Source of the DNA: Strigops habroptila
Taxonomy: Eukaryota > Chordata > Aves > Psittaciformes > Psittacidae
DNA: 64,000 nt
Direction of reading: 5' to 3'
NCBI RefSeq assembly: GCF_004027225.2
Contig: NC_046358.1
Coordinates: 738,911 to 802,910 of the forward strand
In this document: positions 13,076 to 24,963 of the stretch, piece by piece
Layout of the letters: each line of letters begins with the position of its first letter
How positions within the stretch are numbered: position 1 is the first letter of the stretch
Made by a program: the position numbers and the translations under genes
Notes under the pieces: generated by a model
Database searches by the model: none
Told to the model about the DNA's origin: nothing
What the model saw: the letters and a program-made list of their open reading frames with translations, nothing else

Positions 13076-15009
13076 CTGGGGTAACGCCGCCGTGCCGGGG
13101 GTGCCGCCCCCCGCTCTCCCGCGGGGGCACCGCCGAGCTGGGGGCGCCGGGGAAGCCTCCGACCCCCGCGGGTTCCTCCGCGGGCGGGCAGCGTGAGGCG
13201 CGGCCCCGCGCTCGCCTGTCAGCGCCGCCCCGGCGGTTCCCCCAGCGCCCCCCGAGCCGCCTTCGCACCCCGCAGCCGTCACCAGCGGCCCCCTGCCCGG
13301 CCACCGGCGGCCTGCGCGGGCCGCAGGCGGGCCCCGGAGCCGCGTCCCCGCGGGGATCCCGGCGGTGTGCCCCCGAACCGCGTCCTTGTGCCCGGGCTGC
13401 GGGATAGTGCAGCCCGGGGCAAGGTGCGGGAGTGAGGACATGGGGATCTGCCTCCGTCGTTCCACCCGCCTCACCCCAGCACAGGCACCAGCGTAGGTGA
13501 AGGTCAAGAGCCCTCTTGGGTGGATGCTTCCCCCCGAGCAGCCCTGTAACCCCCATCGGTGCAACGCCGAGGGGGGAAAAGGCCAATGTGGCACTACCCG
13601 GTGCCCCAGAATGTCCCCATGTAGCCCGTCCCCACCGGGACACGTTGTGTCCTCACCAAACGTAGTCTCCATGGGCTCCACCAACAGGCCTGAGGCACGG
13701 CAGCGATTTCTTCATCCCAACCAGGACAGTATCTGTAACTCTCCACATTCCCCTGAAAACTGGGTTTAAACACCCGAAGGAGAGAGATACAACAAGCCCT
13801 GGGTGTTATCTGACCAGTTATTTGATGAATCTTCGGCAGCTCCACAATCCCCTACTGCTGAAGTTCCTCCATCAGCTGCAGAAGAAGGGTTTTTGTTGTC
13901 CTATTTCTTTTAAACCTAGGAAACTTCTGAGAAGTGAGACACTAGCACATGGGACAAGCAACCCAAAGTACACCAGGAGTGAAAAACACACACACGAGGA
14001 GTTAAACCTCCCCAAGTCCCGAGGGTCTGCTTGAAACACAGCTAAACTGCAGGAAACCCACTAAAATACTTTACTGCCTTGTTCTTGTGGTCCTAAATCC
14101 ACAAGGATCCCACAAGCAAGAGCAAGATCAGCCCCTGGTATGATCTTTGCAGGACCCAGATGCTGCGCAGGAGAAGATTGAGGGGAAATTCACCTATTTG
14201 GAGGCACCAACTCCAAAAACGCGTGGTTTCCTTTGTATCTGAAGTTTGAAGCTGAAGTTTCTCCTCCTTCCTTAGTGGAAAAGAGGAGAGATAAATCCAG
14301 CTGCTCTCCTCAACCAATATTTGCCAGCTCCAAGGAGCAGCAGCTCCCATGTGGTGACCAAGTAACACCATGGACAACACAGGCTTGGCAGCACCGACTG
14401 CAAGCAGGGAAGCACATGCAGGAAAAGGGATCAGTGATTCTCACCTGATGTATATCAGTGAACATGAGTCAGGGGGATAAACTGTGCTCCCATCGTGTTT
14501 CTGGAGTGCCTCAGGCAAAGAGGAGGCCCATCACGAGGCTCAGGAGTCTCCAGCAGCAAGTGCTGCATCTGAACGTGACATCCAAATAAACCAGAAGCCT
14601 GTCTGAAACAAACACCAGTCACTGGGGATGCAGCAAAAGGAACAGAGCCAAAATGAATAACCTGAATAGCCACAACCCTGGAAGCCCACAAGGCTTCTGC
14701 ACCTCCCCGTCGTCACAGATCCCCTGGTTTAGTGTGCTCGGTTATATACCTGTGCGCCTGCATAGGATGAACAATGATTTTTCCTGGCTGTTTAGGCAGC
14801 ATTCAAGCGGGAAACCACTCAGGCAAGGAAGTGTTTCTGAGACCACCATCAGATGGTTATCAAAAGAGAAGTTACCAAACACGCTATGTACCCAGCAGAA
14901 CATAAGAGAAGCTGGCTGGGATGTTGAGTTGGGGAGCTTGGAGACCTTGATCGTGGCCACCAGCTGCTGAAGTGGTTTCTAAAGCACTCTCTGTTCAGCA
15001 GTTTGTTTT

Positions 15010-15064
15010 GGAACTAGATGATCTTAAGGTCCTTTCCAACCCTAACTATTCTATGATTCTGTAA
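15010..15064 (+). mobile_element. CR1 3' terminal fragment
   Basis: GGAACTAGATGATCTTAAGG followed by TCCTTTCCAACCC and ATTCTATGATTCTG is a short CR1 tail. Its tail points at the inverted copy 90 bp to the right. Confidence 0.85.
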
Positions 15065-15154
15065 TAGGGTAGGTGTAAACCACCTCCCTCACACACATAT
15101 TGAACCCCTTGCACTTCATGAAGAAACAGAGCACGTGAATGAACCCCACATTTT

Positions 15155-15236
15155 ATAGAATCATAGAATGGTTTGGGTTGGAAAGGACCTTAAGATCATC
15201 CAGTTCCAACCCCCTGCCACGGACAGGGGCACTTCA
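15155..15236 (-). mobile_element. CR1 3' terminal fragment
   Basis: ATAGAATCATAGAATGG, then TTTGGGTTGGAAAGGACC and CCAACCCCCTGCCACGG. It is truncated after about 80 bp. Confidence 0.9.
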
Positions 15237-16893
15237 CAGTGGTTCTTTAGTAAACCCCAACCTGCTCCTGCTGCAGTGCCTGATCCACATTAGGCTCAGC
15301 CAAAGCCATACTGCAACAGCACCAAACCAGCAATAAACCTACAGCTTTACACCATCCAGGACAAAATGATGCTGAAGGTTAACAATAAATATCAGACATT
15401 TATCAGCTGCTTTTTGGTGAAGGTGGAGGTGAGGCCACTTTCCCTATTCCAGCTGTTTGGAACAGGAAAACAACTGGAGCACGGACAGGTTGAGGATGGA
15501 GCACTGCACTCTAGAGCTGTACAAGAGTAGAAAGCCCAACACTCGTTTGAGTGAAAAAAGCTCCCTCTCTTTTGAGGAACTCATTTATTCTGAAGTGGGG
15601 CCTTTCCTCATCCCTTTCTTGAGGGATGGAGGGAAAACACCCGAAGCCAATTGCTGATGACAGAGCAGTGTGGCTGGTGTCTGCTGTTCTTCACCCTGTC
15701 AGCACAGAGGCACAGACCAGACATGGGGTTGGTTTTTTCCTTCCTCATTAACCAGGAAGAACAAACCGCCAAAGCCCCAAAACAAGATCTTCCTACCCTG
15801 ACTTCTGGCCTGGATTTGGGGAATGGAACAACACCCAGCGCTGTTCTGCTACCTGCTGCCTGAGCAGCCGCAGAGCAAGGATCTGCTGCCACCACTCCCC
15901 ATCTCATTTCTGGGCTACAGCAGTGACTTGCTGAGGTTCTCCCCGTCGGCAGAAGAGGCTGTAAAGCCCCACGGCTGTAGGAGGACCTGAGGCAGCTCCA
16001 GCAAGGACGAGGTAGCAGCAGAGATTCGGGGCCAGGTTCTACCTCATTGCACCCCTCATCTCAACAGGTATTGGGGTGGGGAGACGCACATGGCTGAACC
16101 AGGGAGGGAAAAGAAGATTTCACCACTAAGATAAAAGGATTTCACCACTAAGCACAGGGATACCAGGAAAAGGATCTCTGCATTTCTTGGATCTTGGTTT
16201 CAGGAGTAAAAGCTCCATTTGTCCCACAGAAGAGAAAGGGAAGACCCCCAGCAGCACCCTGCTCACTGCAGATCAGCAACCCCAGCTGGGAGAAGGGGTG
16301 TTTGCATTGTGCACCCCCAGAGCAACACTCAGAGCTCCTTCCACCTGCAGCAACAACATGACAAGTTTTAAAAAGTCACAGAAAAACCTAAGAAGAGGAA
16401 AAAAAACCCCAGGAATGCTGCAAGGACAGAAAGGGAACCTCGAGCTCCAGTGTCTGTGCTCGCAGGAGGCTGGAACCCCTTTGTAGCACAAGTGCAGAGG
16501 CATTACACCCCTGGAAACACAGCACCGAGAGCTTCCTGCGCACCCACAGCACCTACAGACCACGCACCACCAATGGAAGGCTCCATCCCACAGGCAGCTT
16601 GCAAACAGACATGGGAGCTTTAGCTACAGGCTTAATCTGAGCAAGCTCACACATTAAAAGCACAACTTGCAGCAGTCTGGAGGATCCTGCACTGACTGGT
16701 TCCTGGGTTGGGCCTTGGGGAAGGACTTGGCTGCAGGGGAGGGCACGGTGCATCTGCAAGGGGAGGATCATCAGCTCCCACCTTTCCAAACAGCCTCCAT
16801 GTGGGATTAAACCCATCCTGTCTGCTCAGCGTCCCTGTGGTGTGTCGCTGTGTGGCTCCTGTCTGACTGCAGTGGCAGGGCTGGGTTAAGAGG

Positions 16894-17375
16894 CATAGAA
16901 TCAAGGAATGCTTTGGGTTGGAAGGGAGGTTAAAGCTCACCCAGTTCCAACCCCCTGCCACGGGCAGGGACACCTTCCACTAGAGCAGGTTGCTCCAAGC
17001 CCCTGTGTCCAACCTGGCCTTGAACACTGCCAGGGATGGGGCAGCCACAGCTTCTCTGGGCACCCTGTGCCAGCGCCTTATCACCCTCACAGGGAAGAGC
17101 TTCTGCCTCAGAGCTCATCTCAATCTCCCCTCTGGCAGGTTAAAGCCATTCCCCTTGTCTTGTCCCTCCATCCCTTGTCCAAAGCCCCTCTCCAGGTTTC
17201 CTGGAGCCCCTTTAGGCACTGGAGCTGCTCTAAGGTCTCCCCTTCAGGAGCCTTCTCTTCTCCAGGCTGCCCCAGCCCAGCTCTCTCAGCCTGGCTCCAG
17301 AGCAGAGCTGCTCCAGCCCTCGCAGCAGCTCCGTGGCTTCCTCTGGACCCGCTCCAACAGCTCCCTGTCCCTTCT
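16894..17375 (-). mobile_element. CR1 3' end fragment (about 480 bp)
   Basis: It begins CATAGAATCAAGGAATGC and extends through the young-CR1 tract to TCTGGACCCGCTCCAACAGC. It is the longest reverse-oriented copy. Confidence 0.93.
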
Positions 17376-18954
17376 TTACCTCAGCACATCAGCTGCCTCC
17401 CTGTGGTTCCCACCTTTTCCAGACATCTCCTCAAACGGGCCGGCACCAAGGCAACATCTCCAAATCCAAATCAGCTGAGTTATCCCCTCCCACCCGATGT
17501 CTCAGCATATGAAGTGCTTGTGCTGCACTGGCTCTAGTGGCACAAGAGGTGGGTTTTAGCGGTCCCTCCTTTTCTTCTCCGCTCCAGTAAATACAAAAGG
17601 CCAAATGAATCCCTGGTGGAGCTCTATTGACTGACTTGGAATTATATTACACCAAAAGAGCAAATTGGCTGTCAGTATTTAGGGACGCAGCTTCCCAGCT
17701 GTGGTTACACAGGCAGCTTCCTTTGAGGTTTCTGCTTAAACATCAGCTTTTGCTCATTCTTAGTTGGGTGAAATATTCCCTTTTTCCATCAAAAGAAGCC
17801 GGGAGGGATTTGGGATAGATGAGGGGGGTCTTCCAGCCCAGAGGTTTCATCCCTATCTCATTACCTGCCTGGAAAATGGCAAAGCAAAGCACTGTGCTTG
17901 TGTCTCATGGAATCATCTGCAGTTTTCAGCTTCGTTACTGCTACGAGGGTTTAATTCATGTCTTATTTCAGTTTTAGTTGATGCTGCCTGTATCAGCTGC
18001 TATCATCCACCGAGCAGCAGTGCCAGGGAAGCCCAGCCCGCGTGCACTGCGGAAGGAAGGGGATTGCTATGTTATGTTTCTGTTTAACCTTTCATCTTAA
18101 CACTTTCAAGGGCCTTAGTGAGGAATATATAAGCACCACTAGCAAAATTCATTGGCGGAGACTAAAAATGGAGGGACAATGAGTTTTCCTGGAGATGAGC
18201 TTGGTGGGGACCAGGAAATGAGACCTGGATTAAATGCAAGCAGCAAATCACAGGAGGGAGAGTTAAAAAGATACCCAAGTGTTATCATGGACAGAGGTGA
18301 ATGTATGTGTGTGCTTAAATATATTGCAAAATAAGGATTAAAGCCACGGATGCTGCTTTATGAGCTGGATCGTGGCAGCGCTAGTGAAAAATTCCTCTGC
18401 AGGGGAAGAATCCAATGTTATGCCTCACGTTCCCTAGGTAGCCATTGCTTTATGAAGTGTGATTCACAAAACCAGGGAGACTGGAGAAATGGGAACACAA
18501 AACACATGTCCCAGGAAGACACGATGGGAAAGCAAACAGTAATTGTAGGACCATCTGTGGCCGGCGCTGCTGCAGGATGGGGCTGAAGCACCATTCGCCC
18601 CCCGCTCAGACGCTGGGCTCAGGGCAGAGTATTCCCTTGGATTAGGCAGCGGGAACAAACCCATCCCTGTGTTTATGATTTCAAACAGGGGCTTTTTTCC
18701 TTGCACAGAGCTAATACAGGAAACCCAGTGAGAAATCCCGAAGGCACCAGCTCAGCCAATCCATGTTTCCATAGGAAACAGCTGCAGCGCCAGTAGAAAC
18801 TTCAGCCCCTTCTCTGTGTCCCTCAGTGGACAGGAGCTCCTGCCAGCACATGGATGTGACAGGGACATTCCTCAGGTCCCTGCCCGTGGCAGAGGGGCAG
18901 TGTCTGCTCCTCCATGCTCTGGCAGCTGCATTAAGACAACTGCTTTGCTGGCAA

Positions 18955-19525
18955 GGAGGGACAAGAGTATCCTGGGTGCATTGGCAGCAGTTGAGGGAGG
19001 TGATGGTCCCCCTCTGCTTGACCCTGGTGAGGCCCCATCCCGAGCACTGTGTCCAGTTCTGGGCTCCCCAGTACAAGAAAGACAAGGAGCTGCTGGAGAG
19101 GGTCCAGTGGAGGCCACAAGGATGCTCAGGGGTCTGGAGCATTTCTCTGATGAGGAGAGATTGCGGGAGCTGGGCCTGTTTAGTCTGGAAAAGAGCAGAC
19201 TGAGAGGGGATCCCATCAATGCAGATTAATAGCTGAAAGGAGGTGCCAGGAGGATGGTGCCAGACTCTTTCTGGTGGTGCCCAGCGACAGGATGAGGAGC
19301 AATGGCTGTAAAACTAAAATACAAGAGGTTTCACCTCAACATGAAGAAGAACTTCTTTACGCTGAGGGTGCCAGAGCCCTGGCACAGGCTGCCCGGGGGG
19401 TTGTGGAGTCTCCCTCTCTGGAGACATTCAAACCCCACCATGGACACATTCCTGTGCTCTGGGTGCCCTGCCTTGGCAGGGGGTTGTGCTGGGTGATCTC
19501 CTGAGGTCTGTGATGTCCGTCTGTG
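18955..19525 (+). mobile_element. CR1 fragment of a second, older subfamily
   Basis: Blocks such as CACTGTGTCCAGTTCTGGGC, AAGGAGCTGCTGGAGAGGGT, CTTCTTTACGCTGAGGGTG and TTGTGGAGTCTCCCTCTCTG occur in the order expected for a CR1 3' region. This copy differs clearly from the young copies and is more diverged. The frames read from it are not functional. Confidence 0.85.
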
Positions 19526-20439
19526 ATGCCTCAGGGGAAAAACAGTGAGGATTTGGGGTGGCAGCTCTTGAAACCACTGCAGCGGCTCCTCTGCCCCCTG
19601 GCTGCCCCTGCAGTGGCTCCCTGGCACCCTGGCTGCCACAGCTCTGGCTCCCGGGGTTCAAAAACAGACAGAACCATGTTGTTCTGCTTGCTCGAGGTGT
19701 TGCACAAGCAGCTAAATATCTGTGTGCTGTGTTGGTGCTGCTGCCTTGGCCAGGAACGACCTTAGAGTAGGTGAGAGGGAGCCTCTGGGCACAGGAGGAG
19801 GAGGACGAGGGGCTGAGCTGGAATGAAGCGCCTGCTGCTCCTCGTACCAGCCCCAGCACCGACATTCCCTGACTAAGAAGTTGTGATTTCTCCAATGAGG
19901 CTTTTGGAGCTTTTTCTCTACAAAAAGCCCGTGGAAGTGTTGCTCCATCCTCATGCTGCTCTGACATCAAACTGCTGAACATAAGGAATAAAAACAACCC
20001 TCAGGGCTGAAAACATCAGAACGTCTCCGAGTGGGACCCTGGGTGGACCTGAGCATCACTGGCATCACTGGCAGTGTGGGGGGACAAGATGAGAATGAAG
20101 CATCCGGCAGTGACTTTGTATTTTCACATAGAAAGATGACTACATCAACAAATGGTCTCAGCTCTGAGCCAAACCTTTGGGATTGGAGACTCGATGGGTG
20201 CTGTGGGGGTTTCAACAAGCCTGTGGTGCGTGCCCCCTTCCCTCCAAACCCCGGCGCATGGGTGTCTGGATGCAGATGCTCCCTGGCTTCCATGCCTGTG
20301 TCAGGAGAACCAGTGGGACCGGGGAGTGGGAAAACCCACCGAAGGTCCCTCCAGAGACGGGCACATGAAGCTGCTGGTGCCGATGGGCACACAGAGGGAG
20401 ACCCGTTGGATGTGGCTGTTCCCCCCTCCCAGAGCCAGG

Positions 20440-20771
20440 CCGGGGGGTATCTACCGGAGGCGGCTGCTTAAGCCCCGGCCCGGGGATGGACCCGGGAGGC
20501 TCCCCCCGCAAACCCAAGCGGAGGGTTCCCTGAGAAGAAACTTTCCTTGTCCGATATTTGGGGTGACAGGACCCCCCCCCCGACCCGTCCCCCGCCGCGG
20601 GAGGTTGCGCAGCCGCCGCCACCCCGCTCCTGGGCCGCGGATCGCCCCCCCCCGGATCCGGTTCCGCCCCTTCCCCTCTTTGTCCCTGCTCTCCCCGCCC
20701 CGGGCCCCGACACCTCCCTCGGGCCGGGCCCTCCCCGGCGGCTGCACCGGGACCCGCCGCCCCGACCCCCT
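20440..20771. promoter_or_regulatory. CpG-rich block beside the minisatellite
   Basis: A dense CpG stretch of about 330 bp with C-runs of eight or more. It lacks a convincing splice donor or start codon context. It could be an orphan CpG island, or GC-biased sequence maintained by recombination next to the minisatellite. Confidence 0.4.
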
Positions 20772-21305
20772 TCACAAGCATCCGACCCCCGATTCCCCGA
20801 ACATCCGACTCCCGAACATCCCACCCCCGAGCATCCCAGCCCCGACTTCCCGACCATCCGACTCCCGAGCATCCGATCCCCCGAGCATCATCCCCCATCC
20901 CTCCGAGTATCCCCGCACCGAGTATCCGACCCCCCGAATATCCGACCACCGAGCATCCGACCCCCAACTCTCCGAGCATCCGACCTCCTAGCGCCCGGCT
21001 CCCGAGCATCCAACCCCCCCGAGCAACATCCCCCAGTCCCTGCAAGCATCCCCACCCCGAGCATCCGACCCTCCGAACATCCGACCCCCCGAGCATCATC
21101 CCCCCGTCCGTCCGAGCATCCGACCTCCCAAGCATCTGGCCCCGCAAGCATCATCCCCCCGAGCATCCGACCCCCCGAACATCTGACCCTATGACTCCCA
21201 AGCATCCGACCCCTGTCCCCTCCGAGCATCCCTGTCCCCCCAAGCATCCAACCCCCTGAGGAACCCTGCCTTGATCATCCTCCCCCCGAGCATCCGTCCC
21301 CCGTC
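20772..21305. repeat. GC-rich minisatellite, unit about CCGAGCATCCGACCCC
   Basis: Some thirty variant units of about 16 bp share the core GAGCATCCGACCCC, with substitutions (AACATC, AGTATC, AGCATCTGG) and longer composite units containing GAGCATCATCCCCC. The minus strand shows repetitive open frames rich in Met-Leu-Gly and Ser-Asp that are products of the repeat, not genes. The array joins a CpG-rich block on its left. Confidence 0.92.
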
Positions 21306-21348
21306 CCCCGCTGCCCCATCGGTCCTCCGGGACCTCTCCAAGCCCCCC

Positions 21349-21368
21349 AGTGTGTGTGTGTGTGTGTG
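21349..21368. repeat. (TG)n dinucleotide repeat
   Basis: Roughly nine TG units at the right edge of the minisatellite region. Confidence 0.95.
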
Positions 21369-21580
21369 GGCATATCCCTGCCCGGTGCAACCCCGATGCC
21401 CTTGCAGCAAGGGGAGGGGGTAAGGAAGGGGGTGAGCCCATTCGGGTGGAGGGGAGTGGGGAGCCGGGGCAGGGGGAGCCTTTGCTAAGAGGTGTATTTC
21501 ACCTCCTAGGTTGGGATTTTATTCACTATTGCTATACACACCCCACCCCCCCGAAATTATATATATATAATATTATTGGA

Positions 21581-21582
<2 letters not shown>

Positions 21583-21622
<40 letters not shown>
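21583..21622. repeat. (TATC)n tetranucleotide microsatellite
   Basis: About ten uninterrupted TATC units, preceded by a short (TA)n run at 21558-21570. Confidence 0.97.
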
Positions 21623-21859
21623 CATCTCTCTCTGCATGGCACTCCACCAGCTCAGCACAGGGGCTCAAAGCTGGACCCATTGCAGATTTCAATTGAGTAA
21701 CACAGGGGATAGAGCCAGCCCCGTCCCGGAGCCGCGGTGGCTTTGCGGTGAGCAGCTTGTAAGCAGGGCAAAGACACCCAGTGATAGAGCTCATCAGGGA
21801 AACAGAACCTGTGGCTCTGAATGCACGTGGTGAAGAGATCTACCACATTGCCAAAGGCC

Positions 21860-21928
21860 CCAGCACAACAGGGATGTGGAGCTGCTCAAGCAAGTCCAGA
21901 GGAGGCCACGGAGATGCCCTGAGGGCAT
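21860..21928 (+). mobile_element. Small CR1 fragment
   Basis: CAGCACAACAGGGATGTGGA followed by GCTGCTCAAGCAAGTCC and GAGGAGGCCACGGAGATG corresponds to the internal CR1 segment at 7733-7800. It lies 157 bp from the inverted copy that starts at 22085. Confidence 0.7.
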
Positions 21929-22084
21929 CCTTCTGCCATTCCCTGGTCAGTTCAGAACATCAGCCTATGGTCTATCAAGCTTCTTTTCTTAAGAACAAAA
22001 CCCCGCACTATAAAATGAAAATAAACCATGAATGAAGTATGTGCAGATTAAATATGGAGTGTGTGTGACTGAAGTGGTATGTAT

Positions 22085-22411
22085 CATAGAATCACAGCCT
22101 AGTTTGGGTTAAAGGGACCTTAAAGCTCATACAGCTCCAACCCCCTGCCACGGGCAGGGACACCTTCCACTAGAGCAGGTTGCTCCAAGCCCCTGTGTCC
22201 AACCTGGCCTTGAACACTGCCAGGGATGGGGCAGCCACAGCTTCTCTGGGCACCCTGTGCCAGCGCCTCAGCACCCTCACAGGGAAGAGCTTCTGCCCAA
22301 GAGCTCATCTCAGTCTCCCCTCTGGCAGGTTAAAGCCATTCCCCTTGTCCTGTCCCTACAGGCCCTTGTCCAAAGCCCCTCTCCAGGTTTCTTGTAGCCC
22401 CTTTAGGCACG
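22085..22411 (-). mobile_element. CR1 3' end fragment
   Basis: The plus strand starts CATAGAATCACAGCC and runs through the young-CR1 tract to TTGTAGCCCCTTTAGGCAC. It is nearly identical to the 29107 copy and is truncated at a similar place. Confidence 0.92.
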
Positions 22412-23207
22412 GGATTTCCAATTCAATTCCCATTTCTGTCCTTTCTCTTGGTTTAAACCTGATGTATTCCAGCAGGGATGAGCACTCAGCGTTCAGCAGG
22501 TGTCCTCTGGAAAAGCACTGGGCTCCTCTTTAATTTCCCTTCCCACATCTTTCCTCATTATTGTTTTATTACAACGAGAAAGAAATAGGAAAGAAATTAA
22601 GGGAGAATCCACCATTTCCTCCCAGGCTTTGGAACACATGTCAGCATCAGGATTGGGTTTGATCCAGTGGGAAAAGGAAACCCATTGCAGCTTTACTGCC
22701 TGGAAAGGAGCATTTGCTTAGGGGAGCCCCAGCACCAGCTCCCATCTCCCCATCAGCCCCTGGCTGATGCCCATGAGGAGTTTCATATCAGGGCTCTGCT
22801 CTCTGGTCACTTCTGCTTTCTTCTCCTCTTTTTCCAGCCCAGGTTTGTCCCTGTGATGGTGCTTAGCAGCAAATAGCACTAAATAGCTCCTCAGGCTCAG
22901 TGAGCTGTAAGCAGTGGAGCCAGGGTTGCTGCTCATCCACCAGTCTCCTGTTCCTTGGGAAACATGTTGGGCTGTGAAGAAACCATGGGAAGAACTCAGC
23001 TCCCTGCAAATAACCTGAGAAACCACAACAGTGACTTCAGTAAAGGCGGAGGAGCTCTTGTGAGGCTGCTTAAGGTGCTGCCATGGTTCAGCCGGGCTAA
23101 AAGAGGGGATAATGGGAAGTCGGGGGGAAACGGGGCTGGTTTGTGCCATGATTCAGCCAGGGAAGAAGTGAGAGGGATGAGCTGAGCGGATTTTCACAGT
23201 TCAATGC

Positions 23208-23292
23208 AGGATGTGGGATGGAGGGTTGTGGGATGATGGGGATGCGGGATGAGAGGGGTGCGGGATGGTGGGGATGTGGGATGATGGGGTGC
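23208..23292. repeat. Short GGGATG-type minisatellite
   Basis: Units of about 13-16 bp built on GGGATGATGGGGATGC repeat five to six times with variation. Confidence 0.7.
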
Positions 23293-24844
23293 TGCTGCAG
23301 AGCAGGATGTGGGCCCTTCCGCAGGTGCTGCCCCATGGCTGGGCTTAGTCAGAGGCTTAAACCAGCATCCTGGCTGCTGTAGCCCTTGCAGAAGTAGTTA
23401 TTAACCTCGGCATCCTCATTAGATACTCACATGAGGACTTGTTCTCCACCAGGTGAAAGTATCCCCACAGTGGGAAGATTTCTGCTTTTTGGAGGCAGGA
23501 ATGTACCCAAAGTAAAGGGAGCTTTAACCCATTAAAGCAGTTTTTTGTTGAACTCTGGCTGGCAAATGGAGCTGAGTGTGTCTTGGACAGTGACCACAAG
23601 CTCTGAGCCATCAGGGTGATTAATGACCAACAACATTAATCTAAAGAGGGGGTTCATTCCTTCAGCCACCAGACATGGACTTAGTGCCAGAGGCTGTGAG
23701 AAACAGTCTCTCATCAGATACTGATGTTAATGGTTGCTCTTGACCTCAAATTTGATAACCTACTTATTCCTCTGAAGAGTCTATGAAGTCCCACTTCTGT
23801 CCCTTGCTTCTGTCCCAGCCCATCATCCACACTGGAGGAATCAGGGGGTCACTTGTGTTTCTCTGTTCCCAGTTGCTTTTCACCACCTCCTCCATCACCA
23901 GCTCATTGCGGTGCTTTAACTGCCTGGTCACAGGGACCACATGGGCTGGTTGGTTTTGTGCATGGGGAAGGGCTGGTGTGGACAGCCCAAAATGCTGGTG
24001 GAGCCCCTGTGCTGCTCCTCGATGGGGTGATCGTGTTGGAGAAGACCCACCTTGCAACCTAATGATGAATCCTCTGCGTGGGACAAAGTGGTCCTTGCAT
24101 GGGAGCGCTCGAGATGTGAGTTGAGTCAATTGTCTTGACTGGAGTGGTCAGAAGGTTGTGCCAAAGGCTGGTTTCAGTGGGCACACAGCTCAAACCCCCC
24201 CAAAGGGTTCTCACAGCACAGGGAAACCATGTCAGCACTGACCAAGCTGAAACATTCTTGTTGTTAGCACTGTTTGGACAGAGCCTTATAGCAAAAGCCA
24301 TTTATTTTGCTATTGCTATTCATTATTCCCAACAGTGTTACCCTGGATGTTTGAGCTGGGATCTGCCTGATCCCATAAAGCCTGGCTTCTCCTCATGCCA
24401 GAACTGGGAACAGAGTCATAATGCTCCTGCTGCAGCCTCCCAGGCTGTTGCTATGGGAATGATGCCACAGCCCCGATCGCTGGAGCCGCTCCTGCCCGCA
24501 CAGGTAGGAGAAGATGCTTCCCAAAGGGAAGGCTGCCCTGGATTGAACAGCTTTCCAATGGGAAGACTTCCCTGGATTAGAACACTGAGCTCTGAGTATT
24601 AGCCAGGGAAGTTACAACTCTCTCCATCAAAATGAAGGCATCAGATCTGGTTTCTGGCTTGTAACTGAAGGCCTGAAGCCAGCCTGGCTCAGCTGGAGGT
24701 GCCTGAAGGTGCTGAGATTTGAACATTGGGGTCCTCAGATACCTGCAGTTCTCTGGATTTGCCCCATCTGCAGCCTTCCCACTCCCAGTCCAGGTCCCAT
24801 CCCATGGTCCCGGACCAACCCCGTGTGCTGGGCTGCACCCCCAG

Positions 24845-24963
24845 CGCGTGAGCAGCAGCTCAGGGAGGGGATCCTGCCCCTCTGCTGCGCTCTGCAGAGC
24901 CCCCCCCTGCAGTCCTGATCCAGCTCTGGGGCAACAGCACAAGAGGGATGTGGAGCTGTTGGA
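24845..24963 (+). mobile_element. CR1 internal fragment
   Basis: It matches the left part of the copy at 7640 (GCGTGAGCAGCAG, CTCTGCTGCGCTCTG, GGGCAACAGCACAAGAGGGA) and stops after GTGGAGCTGTTGG. It lacks the 3' tail, so it is truncated on both sides. Confidence 0.85.

Larger units (their letters stand above)
11560..13430 (-). promoter_or_regulatory. Large CpG island; possible BAHD1 promoter and noncoding first exon
   Basis: About 1.9 kb of very high GC and CpG density. Three CCAAT boxes on the plus strand (12846-12850, 12889-12893, 12922-12926) lie 43 and 33 bp apart, a pattern typical of NF-Y-driven promoters. On the minus strand a strong donor (CCCCG, then GTGAGT; GT at 12470-12469) could end a first exon that starts near 12.9 kb and reads left. 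On the plus strand another strong donor (ACG, then GTAAGT; GT at 11555-11556) sits at the left border. Human gene order (IVD then BAHD1, same strand) suggests BAHD1, whose coding exons would lie beyond position 1. No BAHD1 coding sequence is seen, so I give no symbol. Confidence 0.6.
13435..20439. other. Intergenic, no gene supported
   Basis: Apart from the CR1 fragments listed separately, I see only unique sequence. One small tandem duplication (GGATTTCACCACTAAG, copies at about 16118-16133 and 16138-16153) is present. No open frame resembles a known protein. Confidence 0.5.

Noticed and set aside
11300-13084. A 594-codon plus-strand open frame in the CpG island
   Set aside because: It is Pro, Ala, Arg and Gly low-complexity caused by GC-rich sequence with few stop codons. 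All six frames are open here and no domain is recognisable.
16990-17537. Open frames of 160-210 codons over CR1 copies (also at 7570-8260, 22180, 29203, 33628 and 57494)
   Set aside because: The same peptides recur at every CR1 copy on either strand, so they come from the repeat and not from genes. None contains reverse transcriptase.
20212-21147. Long minus-strand frame rich in Met-Leu-Gly-Ser-Asp
   Set aside because: It is the translation of the minisatellite and neighbouring GC-rich sequence.
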